From Epiperipatus broadwayi (lineage: Eukaryota; Onychophora; Udeonychophora; Euonychophora; Peripatidae): a stretch of 64,000 bases of DNA. The stretch lies in contig JAQFVV010006846.1 of the NCBI GenBank assembly GCA_028023455.1, positions 186,001-250,000 of the forward strand, written 5' to 3'. Made by a program: the position numbers and the translations under genes. How positions within the stretch are numbered: the stretch's first letter is position 1; every line of letters begins with the position of its first letter. This document shows positions 37,174-47,599 of the stretch, piece after piece. The notes beneath the pieces were generated by a model. The model saw only the letters and a program-made list of their open reading frames with translations, had not been told where the DNA came from and made no database searches.

Positions 37174-38225
37174 TTAAATAATTCCGGGATAATCCACTGG
37201 GTGGCCCTCTTGATTTATTTTTGGTAGGAGCATTGCTGCGTGTCAAATATGAGGAAGTGCAACAATGAAATTTTGTGATTTAAGAGAGAAAACATAATTT
37301 AAATTATAATCAAATGGTAGATTAAACTAGAAGCAAATGTAAATGATTACACGTGATTGAAACAAAAATAATACTTCATTCAAAATTGAAGTATAATTAT
37401 TAGATATCAATTTTTAATACTTGGATTTAAACGACTGCCAATTTATTTAGGCAATATTATTGAAATTTTAATATTCAACATTTTTTACCCAGTTTAAAAA
37501 TTACACCACAGGTAGGGATGCTGCGAAGCTTTGCAACTTTAATAAAATGTGAACAGCCGTATATGTAGTTCTCTTCACAGAAAACAGGTGATTTAATAAA
37601 ACCATAATTTAAAAATAAAAGCGGCATTACAACCTTCGTTTTATATTACAAAATATAACATGAATACCTTAGAACAAGAGAAGGCCCAGAATACAGAAAC
37701 ACTATTACATTTATCGTACTCTTGGAGGTTAGCTAAGAGCAAGGTAACCCCAACGTTAGTATATTATTCAGTTTTTAATAATCGCCAAAGATGCCACCGT
37801 AAATAGAAAAGATTTTTTTTCTTAATTTCAAATATGTTTCAGATATAAAAAATGAGTAAATTTTAAAATCAAAATACATTAAAAAAAAAAAAATGTTTTC
37901 CACTATAAATGATTTCTATTTATAACGTAATAGCGTATCCGTAAGGCCAATTTTAGGAGACCACAATAACACGACTCTCCAACGTAACATGATTTTATCA
38001 ACAAAAGACTGGGATGCTCTAAAGTATAACCCATCAAGAAAGAAATATGAAGAAGAAAATGAAAGAAATATTTTTTCTTTTTCTTTTTACTTACCTATCT
38101 TCCAACTTTGATTTCCATTACTATAGGTGCAGAAAAAACAGACAAGCATCCATGCAGAAAACGAGCTCCTTCTGAGTCCACATCATGGCGGCGCGCTAAG
38201 ACTCATGGGAAACTACGGGACTGGT
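37174..38225 (-). CDS. Candidate two-exon minus-strand transcript, small unknown peptide
   Basis: Exon 1 would run from near 38225 to 38095 and end at a consensus donor AG|GTAAGT (38094-38089). A matching acceptor, a pyrimidine-rich stretch ending GACACGCAG, precedes 37235. One frame is open across this junction. It begins at a Met near 38146 (MLVCFFCTYSNGNQSWKI), joins in phase, and continues MLLPKINQEGHPVDYPGII to a TAA at 37174-37176. Two other ATGs lie upstream in exon 1 in other frames, so exon 1 may be mainly 5' UTR and the gene may have further exons. The product is not recognised. Confidence 0.28.
37660..37806 (+). CDS. Small open frame of 48 codons, unknown
   Basis: The frame reads MNTLEQEKAQNTETLLHLSY and continues to a TAG at 37804, with composition more protein-like than the surrounding A+T-rich DNA. 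An internal AAG|GTAACC at 37741 could be a splice donor. It lies within the intron of the minus-strand candidate and in the CpG-retaining segment. No domain is visible, and it may be chance. Confidence 0.18.
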   Translation: MNTLEQEKAQNTETLLHLSYSWRLAKSKVTPTLVYYSVFNNRQRCHRK

Positions 38226-38240
38226 GACATTTAATTTTAT
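38150..38240 (-). promoter_or_regulatory. Promoter-like core with YY1-type ATGGCGGC
   Basis: The plus strand reads CATCATGGCGGCGCGC at 38183-38198. ATGGCGGC is the core of the YY1 site (AAGATGGCGGC) found at transcription starts of many animal genes. Just beyond it is TCATGGGAAACTACGGGAC, which loosely resembles promoter motifs but is not a clean match to any. There is no TATA box at a sensible distance. The direction is inferred from the GTAAGT splice donor on the minus strand 90 bp away. Confidence 0.4.
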
Positions 38241-39350
38241 GCACGATTCTTTTAGTGATGGTAATTCGTGCTCAATTCATAAGCTTCGTTTGCAACCATT
38301 CATAACCGAATCGTATGTGCTTACAAAAAATATTAATTAATATTTATTACTCTGTTACATAAAACATTACAAAATCAAAGAACATTTAAAAGACAAGAAA
38401 AAAATTTTTTTAGTTTAAAATGAAAACAAATAAGATATTTACAGAAAAACTTTTGTAAGTAAATACAATAAATTATAATTATAATAGAACTATTTGTAAA
38501 AAAAAAAAAAAAAGAGTAACTAATATAAATAAATAAAAGTTTTTGGAACAAAATCTATAATTATTAATTAAACTTGTTATTTCCTCATTAAAGTTTTAAC
38601 TAAATAATAATAATTATTCATTTTAAAATTATTTAAATTTATTATAAGTTTGTGAATAGAATTATAGATCACGCAAAACAAATAAAAATTACATTTTAAA
38701 TCTAAATTATAAAATTTAACATGTTAAACTTTTTCGCAATGTAAACAAAACTTCAATAAACAATATTTTTTTCCGCCAAGCGTAATACTAAATTATTCCT
38801 TTTTCCGGCACTAGTGGACGATGTTAAGTAATTAAATACCGCCAACAATTTTTCCGCATAAATGAAAATGTTCTCATTTTTAATAAATGATTTTTATAAA
38901 GTTGTTGAATAATCATATTATTTTTTGATAATTATAACTAAATCCCTCTTACTTTTAAACTTTTCACGCACTGGAATCTATTAATTCATTTCGGTTAACA
39001 ATACCTGCGGGGCAAAAATATTTAAATTTCATTTTTAAAACCCGTTTTAAATTATTTTCTTTTTAATGACTTTTAATGTTATTGTCAGCCAAGATAAAAT
39101 AATCACGTTGCGAGATTCGAGCATGTCAAATATTTATTTTCAAACTTTTAATAAATAGATTATTAATCTTTTATAAAGTTCTTGAATTCAATCCAGAAAT
39201 GCTATAACCCATTGAATATTATCTCTTCTGGAAATATCCTTATTCATCCTCCTTTAGTATTGTACAAGCGTAAGTTTTTATTCAGGATCAGCTCTAGGTA
39301 TAAAAGAAAGGAAAAATTGGTTTCCAGTTCCAAAACAAATGTCAAAATAA

Positions 39351-41007
39351 TCCAAACTTCTAATCTGTTAAAAAAATATATATATTTATTGGAGAATTTT
39401 TACTTATATGTAAATAATGTGTTATCTATCTGTAGACGTGAACTTATAATTTATAGTATATATGCGTGAGTATATTTAATTTATTAAATTAAGCCAGCAT
39501 TTCTGAATCCCAAAATACAAGAATGATTTTAGAAACTTAATAGACCAAAATATATTTATAATAATAATACTTAGAACAATAATCTAATAAACATCCATTG
39601 AATAATGTAAATGCATAGGTATTTACTTAATGGATTATATATTACATCAACGATGGTAAGTAATTATAGTCTAAATTTATATATAATTTCACATTAACAG
39701 TCAGCCACTCATAAATGCATAATTATTCTAATTCCTCAGAAAATAAGAGAGAGAGAGAAAAAAAACTCCAACAAAAAGTATTTTCATTCTTATGCATAAA
39801 AAACAAACAAACAAAAAAAAAAAAAACATATTTGTTCTGAAAGTAGTCAAACGATTAAAATATGGTTGTCCAAACACACAATTCCTAGTAAGACATTTAT
39901 CCCTTAGGGCGGTTATTTAAAAAATGTTTTATTTTCTAATATATTTTTACAATATTGGACTCGTTTTGTTTTTTGTTTTGTACCCATATTTTTTTAACGT
40001 AGACCATGGCAATCTCACTGACCAGTCAGTTTAGGGTGAGAGAACTCGTGGCGATTGGTCCTATACTAACTTAAGTAACTGAAGATAGTAAGATTTTAAA
40101 AAAAGGAAATGAAAAAAGAGAATAAAAGTATATTGTAATAATGCAAGTAAAATATAATCATACACACTTTCACACACACACACAGAAAATGTGTATCCTT
40201 TTTGTTATTATTGTTTTTTAGCCAATAATTTTTTTAAAAAAAAAAAAATTAAATCCATATTTCAGACAGGAGGCTATCTATTTGTTACGTTTTTTGTAAT
40301 AGTAGCTTCCTATTGATTAATAAAAAGTTTAATAAATACTTAATAAGCTTGAGACAATGATTAAATAAAAATAATTCATATAAATTTTGTGGAGGTAGAG
40401 GGAAATGAATATATCATTCATATCACCAAACCTTTATGAATGTAAGTAAAATAACCCACTATAATATAATATAAAGGCCACTTAAGCATCTCTTTACAAT
40501 GAAAGAGCAGACAATATCCTCCTGGATAGTCCAATACCAACGATATGGTTTTTCATTATTATTTCTTTGTGATTAATATAACATAGATGAAAACACGCAT
40601 ATAACAGAATATATTTTAGCAGAAGAAAATATACACAAGTATATATAACTACAACCATTAAATGTCTGTATTTTTAAATTATATAATAATAATTCAAACA
40701 AATATATTTAACACAGTATTCAAAATTAAATAATATATTCTTTACCAGAAGTACTTTCAATTGTTTCACTGACAATCTTAACTGTTGTATAACTTTCTTT
40801 TATACTTTAAAAATATGATTCACTTAATAGGGATTTTTTAAAAACTTTTAACAGAATTTTATTTGCATCTGCTAATCCTTTTCTTCGTGGAATATAAGTC
40901 TTAACTGCATCATATCTTCTTTATCTTATTCCATGATTTTGATATTTGCAGCATGGTTTTTATTTCTTTTCTACTTATCAGACTTATCAGAGATATATTT
41001 ATCTTTA
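39351..41007. other. A+T-rich DNA with short microsatellites
   Basis: Includes a GA run (39748-39758), an AC run (40172-40184) and poly-A tracts. One segment at 40030-40065 carries an inverted CCAAT box (GCGATTGGTCC). Otherwise nothing recognisable. Confidence 0.5.
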
Positions 41008-41145
41008 GTGTCTATATAAATATATGGACCATAAATAAAGGTGGAGATCCCCTTTTATTATTAAAAGGAGATTGCTTTGATAACAGTTTAAGATTGTTGA
41101 TTGCTATCTATATTGTGATTGTCTAAGTGTTGACTAGTTTTTAAT
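41008..41145 (+). repeat. Interspersed repeat family B, right half
   Basis: Matches 43914-44061: TTAGTGTCTATATAAATATA, ACCATAAATAAAGGTGG, ATTAAAAGGAGATTG, AAGATTGTTGATT and GTCTAAGTGTTGACT in order. Together with the 43830 copy it flanks hAT-2. Confidence 0.75.
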
Positions 41146-41300
41146 GATTACTTATAAACCCATTTAGCCTTGAGCATTATTACACTTATTATCTAAATAG
41201 TCAATGAAAAATAAAAATAAAAAAGTCATATATCACATGACGCATTTCTTTTTTTTAAGCTTGTAAAATGTAAACAAAAAGCTTTGCTAATTGTCTAAGT

Positions 41301-43749
41301 CAGGGATCTGCAACCTTTTAATAGTGGGTGCCAAACCTATGTTACAATGTTATTCCGCATGCCGACATGATTTTACCAATCTTATTATATTATATACTAT
41401 AAAAAATGGTTGTTATAATGGGATTCAAAGCTATATATATATTATAGTATATAATATATACTTTTGAAGTAAAAAATACATTTTTCTAAATTTGTAATTT
41501 TTAACATGCTTATTAAAAATTATATTACAAATTATAAATTACAACTTTTTACCTATACAAAATATATAATTTAATTATAAAAAAAAATATGAATTCTAAT
41601 ATGATTAGCCATTTTTTATTATTAAAATAAATTAATGTGAACATTGCTCCTATATCTCTTTGCTTAATAGCAGGTATGCTTCTGAATGTTCAGGTGTTAG
41701 ATAACTTCTTTGTGAACTCAAAATATTTTTCATATGTGAGAAAATTTGCTCACATAAATAAGTTGAACCAAATTCCAAAAGCAGAGCACAAGCAGTATTT
41801 TTCAAAGAATTAAATCTTTCAGGTAATGATATCCAACAATTGAGAATGACAGCCGACTTTTCTAGACAGTGTCCTTAAGAGTTGGCATTAATTTGATTAA
41901 TTCCATTTCAAAACTATCAATATCCATCCACTCAAAAGAGATAAATCAAATGGAGTCATCTTTAAATCAATTAAGTCAGGTTTGATGAAGAAAGAAAATA
42001 TTTGGAAGTCTTCACATCGTTTGGAAAATTCTTCTCTGACAGCTTCAATGTATTTTTTGAAGTTCATCTTTGTTAACGTTAAATTGATTTGCATGGACCT
42101 TTACATTTGGAAAGTACTTGTAAGTGTTAGTAATAATATCATGCCAAAATAGATCTAATTTTGATTCAAATCCTTTCCAGTATTCAAAAAGTCTTGTATT
42201 GTTTGACCCTTCCCTTGCAAATGCAAATTTAACTAATTCAGGTGTTGAATTATATCAGCTAGAAACATCAATTTACATAACCAGTATTCATCATTTATTT
42301 CCAGATAATGTTGTTCTTTTTCATCAAAAAAACTTCTCGATTTTTTTCAGACATGATAAAAACCTATTCAAGACATTACCTTGACTAATCCAATGAACAT
42401 TGTGGTGTAGAGGGAGATCTATATATGCACTATTCCTTTCTTGCAAAAGGGATTTAAAATGCCTATATGTTAATGAAGAATGAGAAACTATGAAATTTAT
42501 TATTTTAATGACAGTGTCCATCACAAAATTCAAACATTGTGATGAGATTTTTGCAATTAAATTTTTCTGGTGTATAGTGCAATGGAAACTCAATATTCAG
42601 ATGTTTAATATGATTTTCAAGAAGTTTAACAAATCCCTTTTCCCTTCCGACCATTACACGGCTGGCATCAGTAGTATGTTAATTTTCTGATTTTCAAAAT
42701 AATTGAAAAATGCAGTAAAAATATCATGTCCCTTTGTTGTACCAGTAAAAGAAATCATGCAACACAATTGTTCATAAATATGATTGTTGTCACAATATTG
42801 TGCAACTATTGCTAGGTACACAAACATCATTTACATCAGTGCTTTCATCAACAGCAACACTAAATGCAACAGCTTGTTGTAAACTGTTTTTCTGTTTTGT
42901 TGTTACATTTTCAGCCATGTCAGTTATTCTTCTTTGAATTGATCTTGCAGAAGCTGGTATTTCTGAATTTGAGACAGTATTGTTTGTTTATTTGGTAGAT
43001 TACTGAATAATATTTCAGCACTTTTCCAAAACATTTCATTGATAAATTGTCCATCTGTGAAAGGTTGGCCTTTCAAAGCCATAAATAAGCAATTGTATAA
43101 CTACATTCAGTGGCTTTATTTTGGGTTCCAATTATTTGACTAAAATAAATAGTTTATTTCTTAAAGGCAGAAATAGCTCTTTTATAGCTTCACTTTTCTC
43201 ATCTGAGTTTTTAAACATGAACTTGTGTTTAGTTTAATAATGTCTTTGTACACTTGAGGTACGACACACAATACTTTCTTAGCTTAATGTACATGCAGAA
43301 CAATCTTTTTGCTGTCCAAATCCATATTCATTTCTCCAAGAATCTTGAAAAGAGTGAATATCACATTTTTGTCTTTTGCGGGACATTTTGGGAATCTCTC
43401 AGTCAGTATGCCAAGATGGCTATTTACTATTCAACTACTAAAAATAGCTTTCTAGAATTGACAACGTAATAAGCTTTTTATTTCGATTATGATCTCATTT
43501 TTTCATATTATCAGAAGTAAAATGTGAATATGTGGAATTTACTTTGCTTGCAAACAAAAATATCTTTTAAATGAAGTCAAGTGTATTATTTTCTGATAAA
43601 TAATGATTTAATCATAAATTCAATGTTAAATGTAAAAAAAAAAGCTGTAATTAAAATATATTTTTTTACTATTTCAATTTATTCCTAGTGCCATTGATAA
43701 TTGTTGATGTGCCAAGCATGGCATGGGTGCCATAGGTTGCTGACCCCTA
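41301..43749 (-). mobile_element. Complete but inactive hAT DNA transposon (hAT-2)
   Basis: The left end is CAGGGATCTGCAACC and the right end, reverse complemented, is TAGGGGTCAGCAACC: 15-bp inverted repeats with three mismatches. The 8-bp GTCTAAGT directly flanks both ends (41293-41300 and 43750-43757), a perfect target duplication. The 2449-bp interior is almost entirely a minus-strand transposase pseudogene. Confidence 0.9.
41650..43386 (-). pseudogene. hAT transposase pseudogene (ZBED/SCAND3/GTF2IRD2-like)
   Basis: Read on the minus strand. Near the start (43386) comes MSRKRQKCDIHSFQDSW, then a BED-like zinc finger with CSACTLS and VQRHY.TKH spacing. About 42850 has AVAFSVAVDESTDVNDVCV, the catalytic core with its Asp. 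About 42590-42330 has FHCTIHQKNLIAKISSQ, SSLTYRHFKSLL, HHNVHWISQGNVLNRFL. The C-terminus near 41850-41660 has LLLEFGSTYLCEQIFSHMK, the dimerisation domain. At least ten stops or frameshifts are spread along it. It is nearly full length (about 570 codons) and related to, but diverged from, the hAT-1 protein. Confidence 0.87.
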
Positions 43750-43829
43750 GTCTAAGTAATACTTTGAGTGCAATTTGTAAATTATAATTGCATTTTGTAA
43801 TATTTGACTATTTATTAGTCTGGATTCAG

Positions 43830-44065
43830 AACAGGTTATATTTATCAATTTAGGGAGGTTTATTTAAACTTCTTTCTATCAATAATTTTAATCTCTGCTG
43901 TCAAATTGCAATCTTTAGTGTCTATATAAATATATGGGACCATAAATAAAGGTGGGATTCCACCTTTATGATTAAAAGGAGATTGCCTTGACAACATTTT
44001 AAGATTGTTGATTATTTTCCCTATTGGGATTGTCTAAATGTTGACTGTTTTCAAATGGTTATATA
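43830..44065 (+). repeat. Interspersed repeat family B, longest plus-strand copy
   Basis: Matches the reverse complement of 21525-21775 over its full length and 41008-41145 over its right half. The right end runs into an (AT)n tract that received the LTR element at 44077. Confidence 0.75.
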
Positions 44066-44076
44066 TATATATATAT

Positions 44077-45456
44077 TGTAACGTTTATTTATATACGTTG
44101 CAAATATATTGGCATTGGGTAAAAAAAAAACTAAAAGATAAAAGTGGATTTAAAATTTTGTTGAGTAATTTTTTTTAAAAAAAAAAAAAACGTACAATGA
44201 GGGTTGAATTATTCTTCTTATTTTTTTTTATGTGATTAGTAATAACAGTAATTGGAGAGAACAAAAGAATTCCAAAAGCAAGTAAAAAAAAGATAAGCTG
44301 AAAGTAGAAATACTCAAATTAATTAAAGATGGCCGAAAACTTGAAGAAAATAAAGACTTTATTACATAAAATTTATAAAGACTGGATAAGATTAAAAAGG
44401 CATGGTACTAGCATGCGCAGAAGTCCTGAAAACTGGATATAAAAAGGAGGGATCCGGTTGAAGGAACGTCTTGTTCGTTTTGTTTCTCTAGTTGGTCTTG
44501 GATAACATTAATAGATCCAAGATCGCTCTTCGCTGAAGGAATTCGGCATGTCGCAGTGAACCGGAGCTCCTGAAGACATCGGACCTAATGATGTACACCA
44601 GGAAAAGCCTTCGTGACTGACTGGGGAAATGGACCACAAGATCAAGCAATAACCAAAAGGCCGAGCTCATTATAACCAAAAAACTATGCATAGTTATCTA
44701 CTACTGAATTCATGAAACTTACCGGTAAGAATAATTATCCTGATTGTGACAAAGTTAACTATTTAAAACTACTCGTAAAAATATACGTATAAAAGAATCC
44801 CGATAGTGACTTTAATTTTTCTATATGAGAGACTCTTATTTAACCAAGAACTTTTTGTTTATTTTAACTGATATTTATATTTTCTGGATATTTCCCACCT
44901 GAATTAAATGTGTTCTCTCCAAGGTATTAATTAGCTACTTAACATGAAGTATTTTAGTTTGTCAAAATTAAAAATATTTCTAATATCAATTCTCATTTGT
45001 GCGTTATTAATAATAGTTATTATTTTTTATTATTAAATTTATTTTTAGTGTAATAAGATTTAAACGTAAGTTACCTTTGCCAATATGTTTCAATACGCCC
45101 AGGACTAATAATCGTAAAAATCATTAATTCTCATTACGGTAGAATTACCGCCCCTTAAAAAAAAAATATAATAAAAATCTTTTTATTTTTTTTTGTTTTA
45201 CAACTTGCGAGAGGTGCTGGCGACATATTTCAGCGGATTCTTAGGAATTCTGGCGCCCATAGTAAATAAAATTAAAAGTTGATTTTGTCAATAGCACAAT
45301 TCGTAACAATTAATAGGCTGAAGTTGATCAGGAAAAATAGCTGTGTTTTTAGAATAGAAATACAACTTTCTTTTTTCTTTTGATACAGCTTGATCAACTC
45401 ACGCTCAAATATAAATTTGAGGCGTATAAGGGCCTAGTAATACGAAAAACGTTACA
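44077..45456 (+). repeat. 5' LTR of the LTR-A element
   Basis: Begins TGTAACG and ends CGTTACA. A TATA box, TATAAAAAGG, lies at 44438-44447, so transcription should start near 44465. Downstream, CCGGTAAGA (44722-44730) resembles a splice donor and a CTTTTGATACAG stretch (about 45378-45389) an acceptor, suggesting an intron in the leader. A 67-codon minus-strand frame here is present in both LTRs and has no recognisable product. Confidence 0.92.
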
Positions 45457-45457
45457 A

Positions 45458-45474
45458 TGGCGACCCAACTCGGG
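45458..45474 (+). other. Primer-binding site of the LTR-A element
   Basis: TGGCGACCCAACTCGGG starts two bases after the left LTR. TGG is complementary to the CCA end of a tRNA, and the next bases fit an acceptor stem. The first ten bases match what I recall of animal tRNA-Arg 3' ends, which is an inference from memory. Confidence 0.65.
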
Positions 45475-46204
45475 CTTCGATTTAACAACTACAACCTGAG
45501 ATGAGTTGTAATGATAAAGAACATTACAATGATGACTCAAAGAAACTCACAGCCGGAAAATAAATTATGATTTTTTTGAAAAAAGAAAAAAAATTATAAA
45601 AAAAAAAACTAACTAATTAAACCCTGATTATTAAAATATGAAAGAAGATATTTTTTTAATATGACTTCCAGAAAGAAAAAATATATATGTATATTTTTTT
45701 ATATATGTCTAAAAACACGATCGTGGCTGATGTAGACGTAAGTCACAAGTATTTGACCGGGTAGGCGGTTACTGAAGAGGGGAATAACATAGCCCCGAGT
45801 CCTTATCCGCAGTATATGAACATAAGACCGTCTTTAAATGCTCGTCAGACTATTTCTAGCAGAGATCCCAATAAAGGGGAAGGCGGATCAAGTTGGTCCA
45901 AGTTGCCACGAGCCTGTAAGACTCAGAACGATGAGCAACGCTCGTTTGTGCTTATAACTTGGGCTTCTTATCGTTAATATTACACTAAAGCGGATAGGAC
46001 ACAGATGAATGTTGAAATATTTTCCATTCCCGCCGTGTTAGACCTAAAAGTGGGCGTTAAAGCCGAACGTCGCTTGTGAATGAGTCTACACAATATATCA
46101 GCACGCTACTACAGAAAAAAAAAATACGAATATGAATTTAAAAACTTAAGAATAAAATTAGTGTAAACCCCTATTTTATTCTCATCTCCTGGCACTGGTG
46201 GTAT
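45475..46204 (+). other. Non-coding interior of the LTR-A element
   Basis: Much richer in G+C and CpG than the surroundings (for example ACCGGGTAGGCGGTTAC, CGATGAGCAACGCTCG). No frame is open for more than a few dozen codons. It presumably holds packaging and priming signals. CpG sites are not decayed, consistent with recent insertion. Confidence 0.7.
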
Positions 46205-47585
46205 TGTAACGTTTATTTATATACGTTGCAAATATATTGGCATTGGGTAAAAAAAAAACTAAAAGATAAAAGTGGATTTAAAATTTTGTTGAGTAATTTT
46301 TTTTTAAAAAAAAAAAAACGTACAATGAGGGTTGAATTATTCTTCTTATTTTTTTTTTATGTGATTAGTAATAACAGTAATTGGAGAGAACAAAAGAATT
46401 CCAAAAGCAAGTAAAAAAAAGATAAGCTGAAAGTAGAAATACTCAAATTAATTAAAGATGGCCGAAAACTTGAAGAAAATAAAGACTTTATTACATAAAA
46501 TTTATAAAGACTGGATAAGATTAAAAAGGCATGGTACTAGCATGCGCAGAAGTCCTGAAAACTGGATATAAAAAGGAGGGATCCGGTTGAAGGAACGTCT
46601 TGTTCGTTTTGTTTCTCTAGTTGGTCTTGGATAACATTAATAGATCCAAGATCGCTCTTCGCTGAAGGAATTCGGCATGTCGCAGTGAACCGGAGCTCCT
46701 GAAGACATCGGACCTAATGATGTACACCAGGAAAAGCCTTCGTGACCGACTGGGGAAATGGACCACAAGATCAAGCAATAACCAAAAGGCCGAGCTCATT
46801 ATAACCAAAAAACTATGCATAGTTATCTACTACTGAATTCATGAAACTTACCGGTAAGAATAATTATCCTGATTGTGACAAAGTTAACTATTTAAAACTA
46901 CTCGTAAAAATATACGTATAAAAGAATCCCGATAGTGACTTTAATTTTTCTATATGAGAGACTCTTATTTAACCAAGAACTTTTTGTTTATTTTAACTGA
47001 TATTTATATTTTCTGGATATTTCCCACCTGAATTAAATGTGTTCTCTCCAAGGTATTAATTAGCTACTTAACATGAAGTATTTTAGTTTGTCAAAATTAA
47101 AAATATTTCTAATATCAATTCTCATTTGTGCGTTATTAATAATAGTTATTATTTTTTATTATTAAATTTATTTTTAGTGTAATAAGATTTAAACGTAAGT
47201 TACCTTTGCCAATATGTTTCAATACGCCCAGGACTAATAATCGTAAAAATCATTAATTCTCATTACGGTAGAATTACCGCCCCTTAAAAAAAAAATATAA
47301 TAAAAATCTTTTTATTTTTTTTTGTTTTACAACTTGCGAGAGGTGCTGGCGACATATTTCAGCGGATTCTTAGGAATTCTGGCGCCCATAGTAAATAAAA
47401 TTAAAAGTTGATTTTGTCAATAGCACAATTCGTAACAATTAATAGGCTGAAGTTGATCAGGAAAAATAGCTGTGTTTTTAGAATAGAAATACAACTTTCT
47501 TTTTTCTTTTGATACAGCTTGATCAACTCACGCTCAAATATAAATTTGAGGCGTATAAGGGCCTAGTAATACGAAAAACGTTACA
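46205..47585 (+). repeat. 3' LTR of the LTR-A element
   Basis: Same as the 5' LTR except for homopolymer length and one C/T difference (T at 44618, C at 46747) that falls at a CpG. Those are the only differences I found by eye, so identity is above 99.5 percent. Confidence 0.92.
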
Positions 47586-47599
47586 ATATATATATATAT
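47586..47599. repeat. (AT)n spacer between two LTR elements
   Basis: Only 14 bp of ATAT sequence separates the right LTR of the LTR-A element from the left LTR of the gypsy element. Confidence 0.9.

Larger units (their letters stand above)
37100..39350. other. CpG-retaining, transposon-free segment (probable gene regulatory region)
   Basis: CpG dinucleotides are frequent here (for example GGCGGCGCGC, CGTAATAGCGTATCCG, TTCCGCCAAGCG, ACGTTGCGAGATTCG), whereas neighbouring A+T-rich DNA has few. No transposon fragment was seen inside it. Such segments are usually unmethylated promoters. Beyond the features listed separately I see no coding sequence in it, and 38330-39350 holds nothing else I can name. 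Confidence 0.45.
44077..47585 (+). mobile_element. Young non-autonomous LTR retrotransposon (LTR-A element)
   Basis: Two near-identical LTRs of 1380 and 1381 bp (TGTAACG...CGTTACA) flank a 748-bp interior without any coding frame. ATAT occurs on both sides, but the target is an (AT)n run, so the duplication is ambiguous. A primer-binding site follows the left LTR. No polypurine tract is obvious before the right LTR, which is preceded by GGCACTGGTGGTAT. With long LTRs and a coding-free interior it must use proteins made elsewhere. The gypsy element next to it has unrelated LTRs, so it is not the obvious partner. Confidence 0.9.

Noticed and set aside
39182-39469. 95-codon plus-strand frame beside the CpG-retaining segment
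   Set aside because: Lys/Ser/Ile-rich, no domain, no good start or splice context; likely chance.
42124-42690. Plus-strand frames of 66-86 codons
   Set aside because: They lie opposite the hAT-2 transposase and are antisense shadows.
44488-44691. 67-codon minus-strand frame, repeated at 46617-46820
   Set aside because: Identical in both places because it lies in the two LTRs; it is antisense to the transcribed LTR and has no domain.
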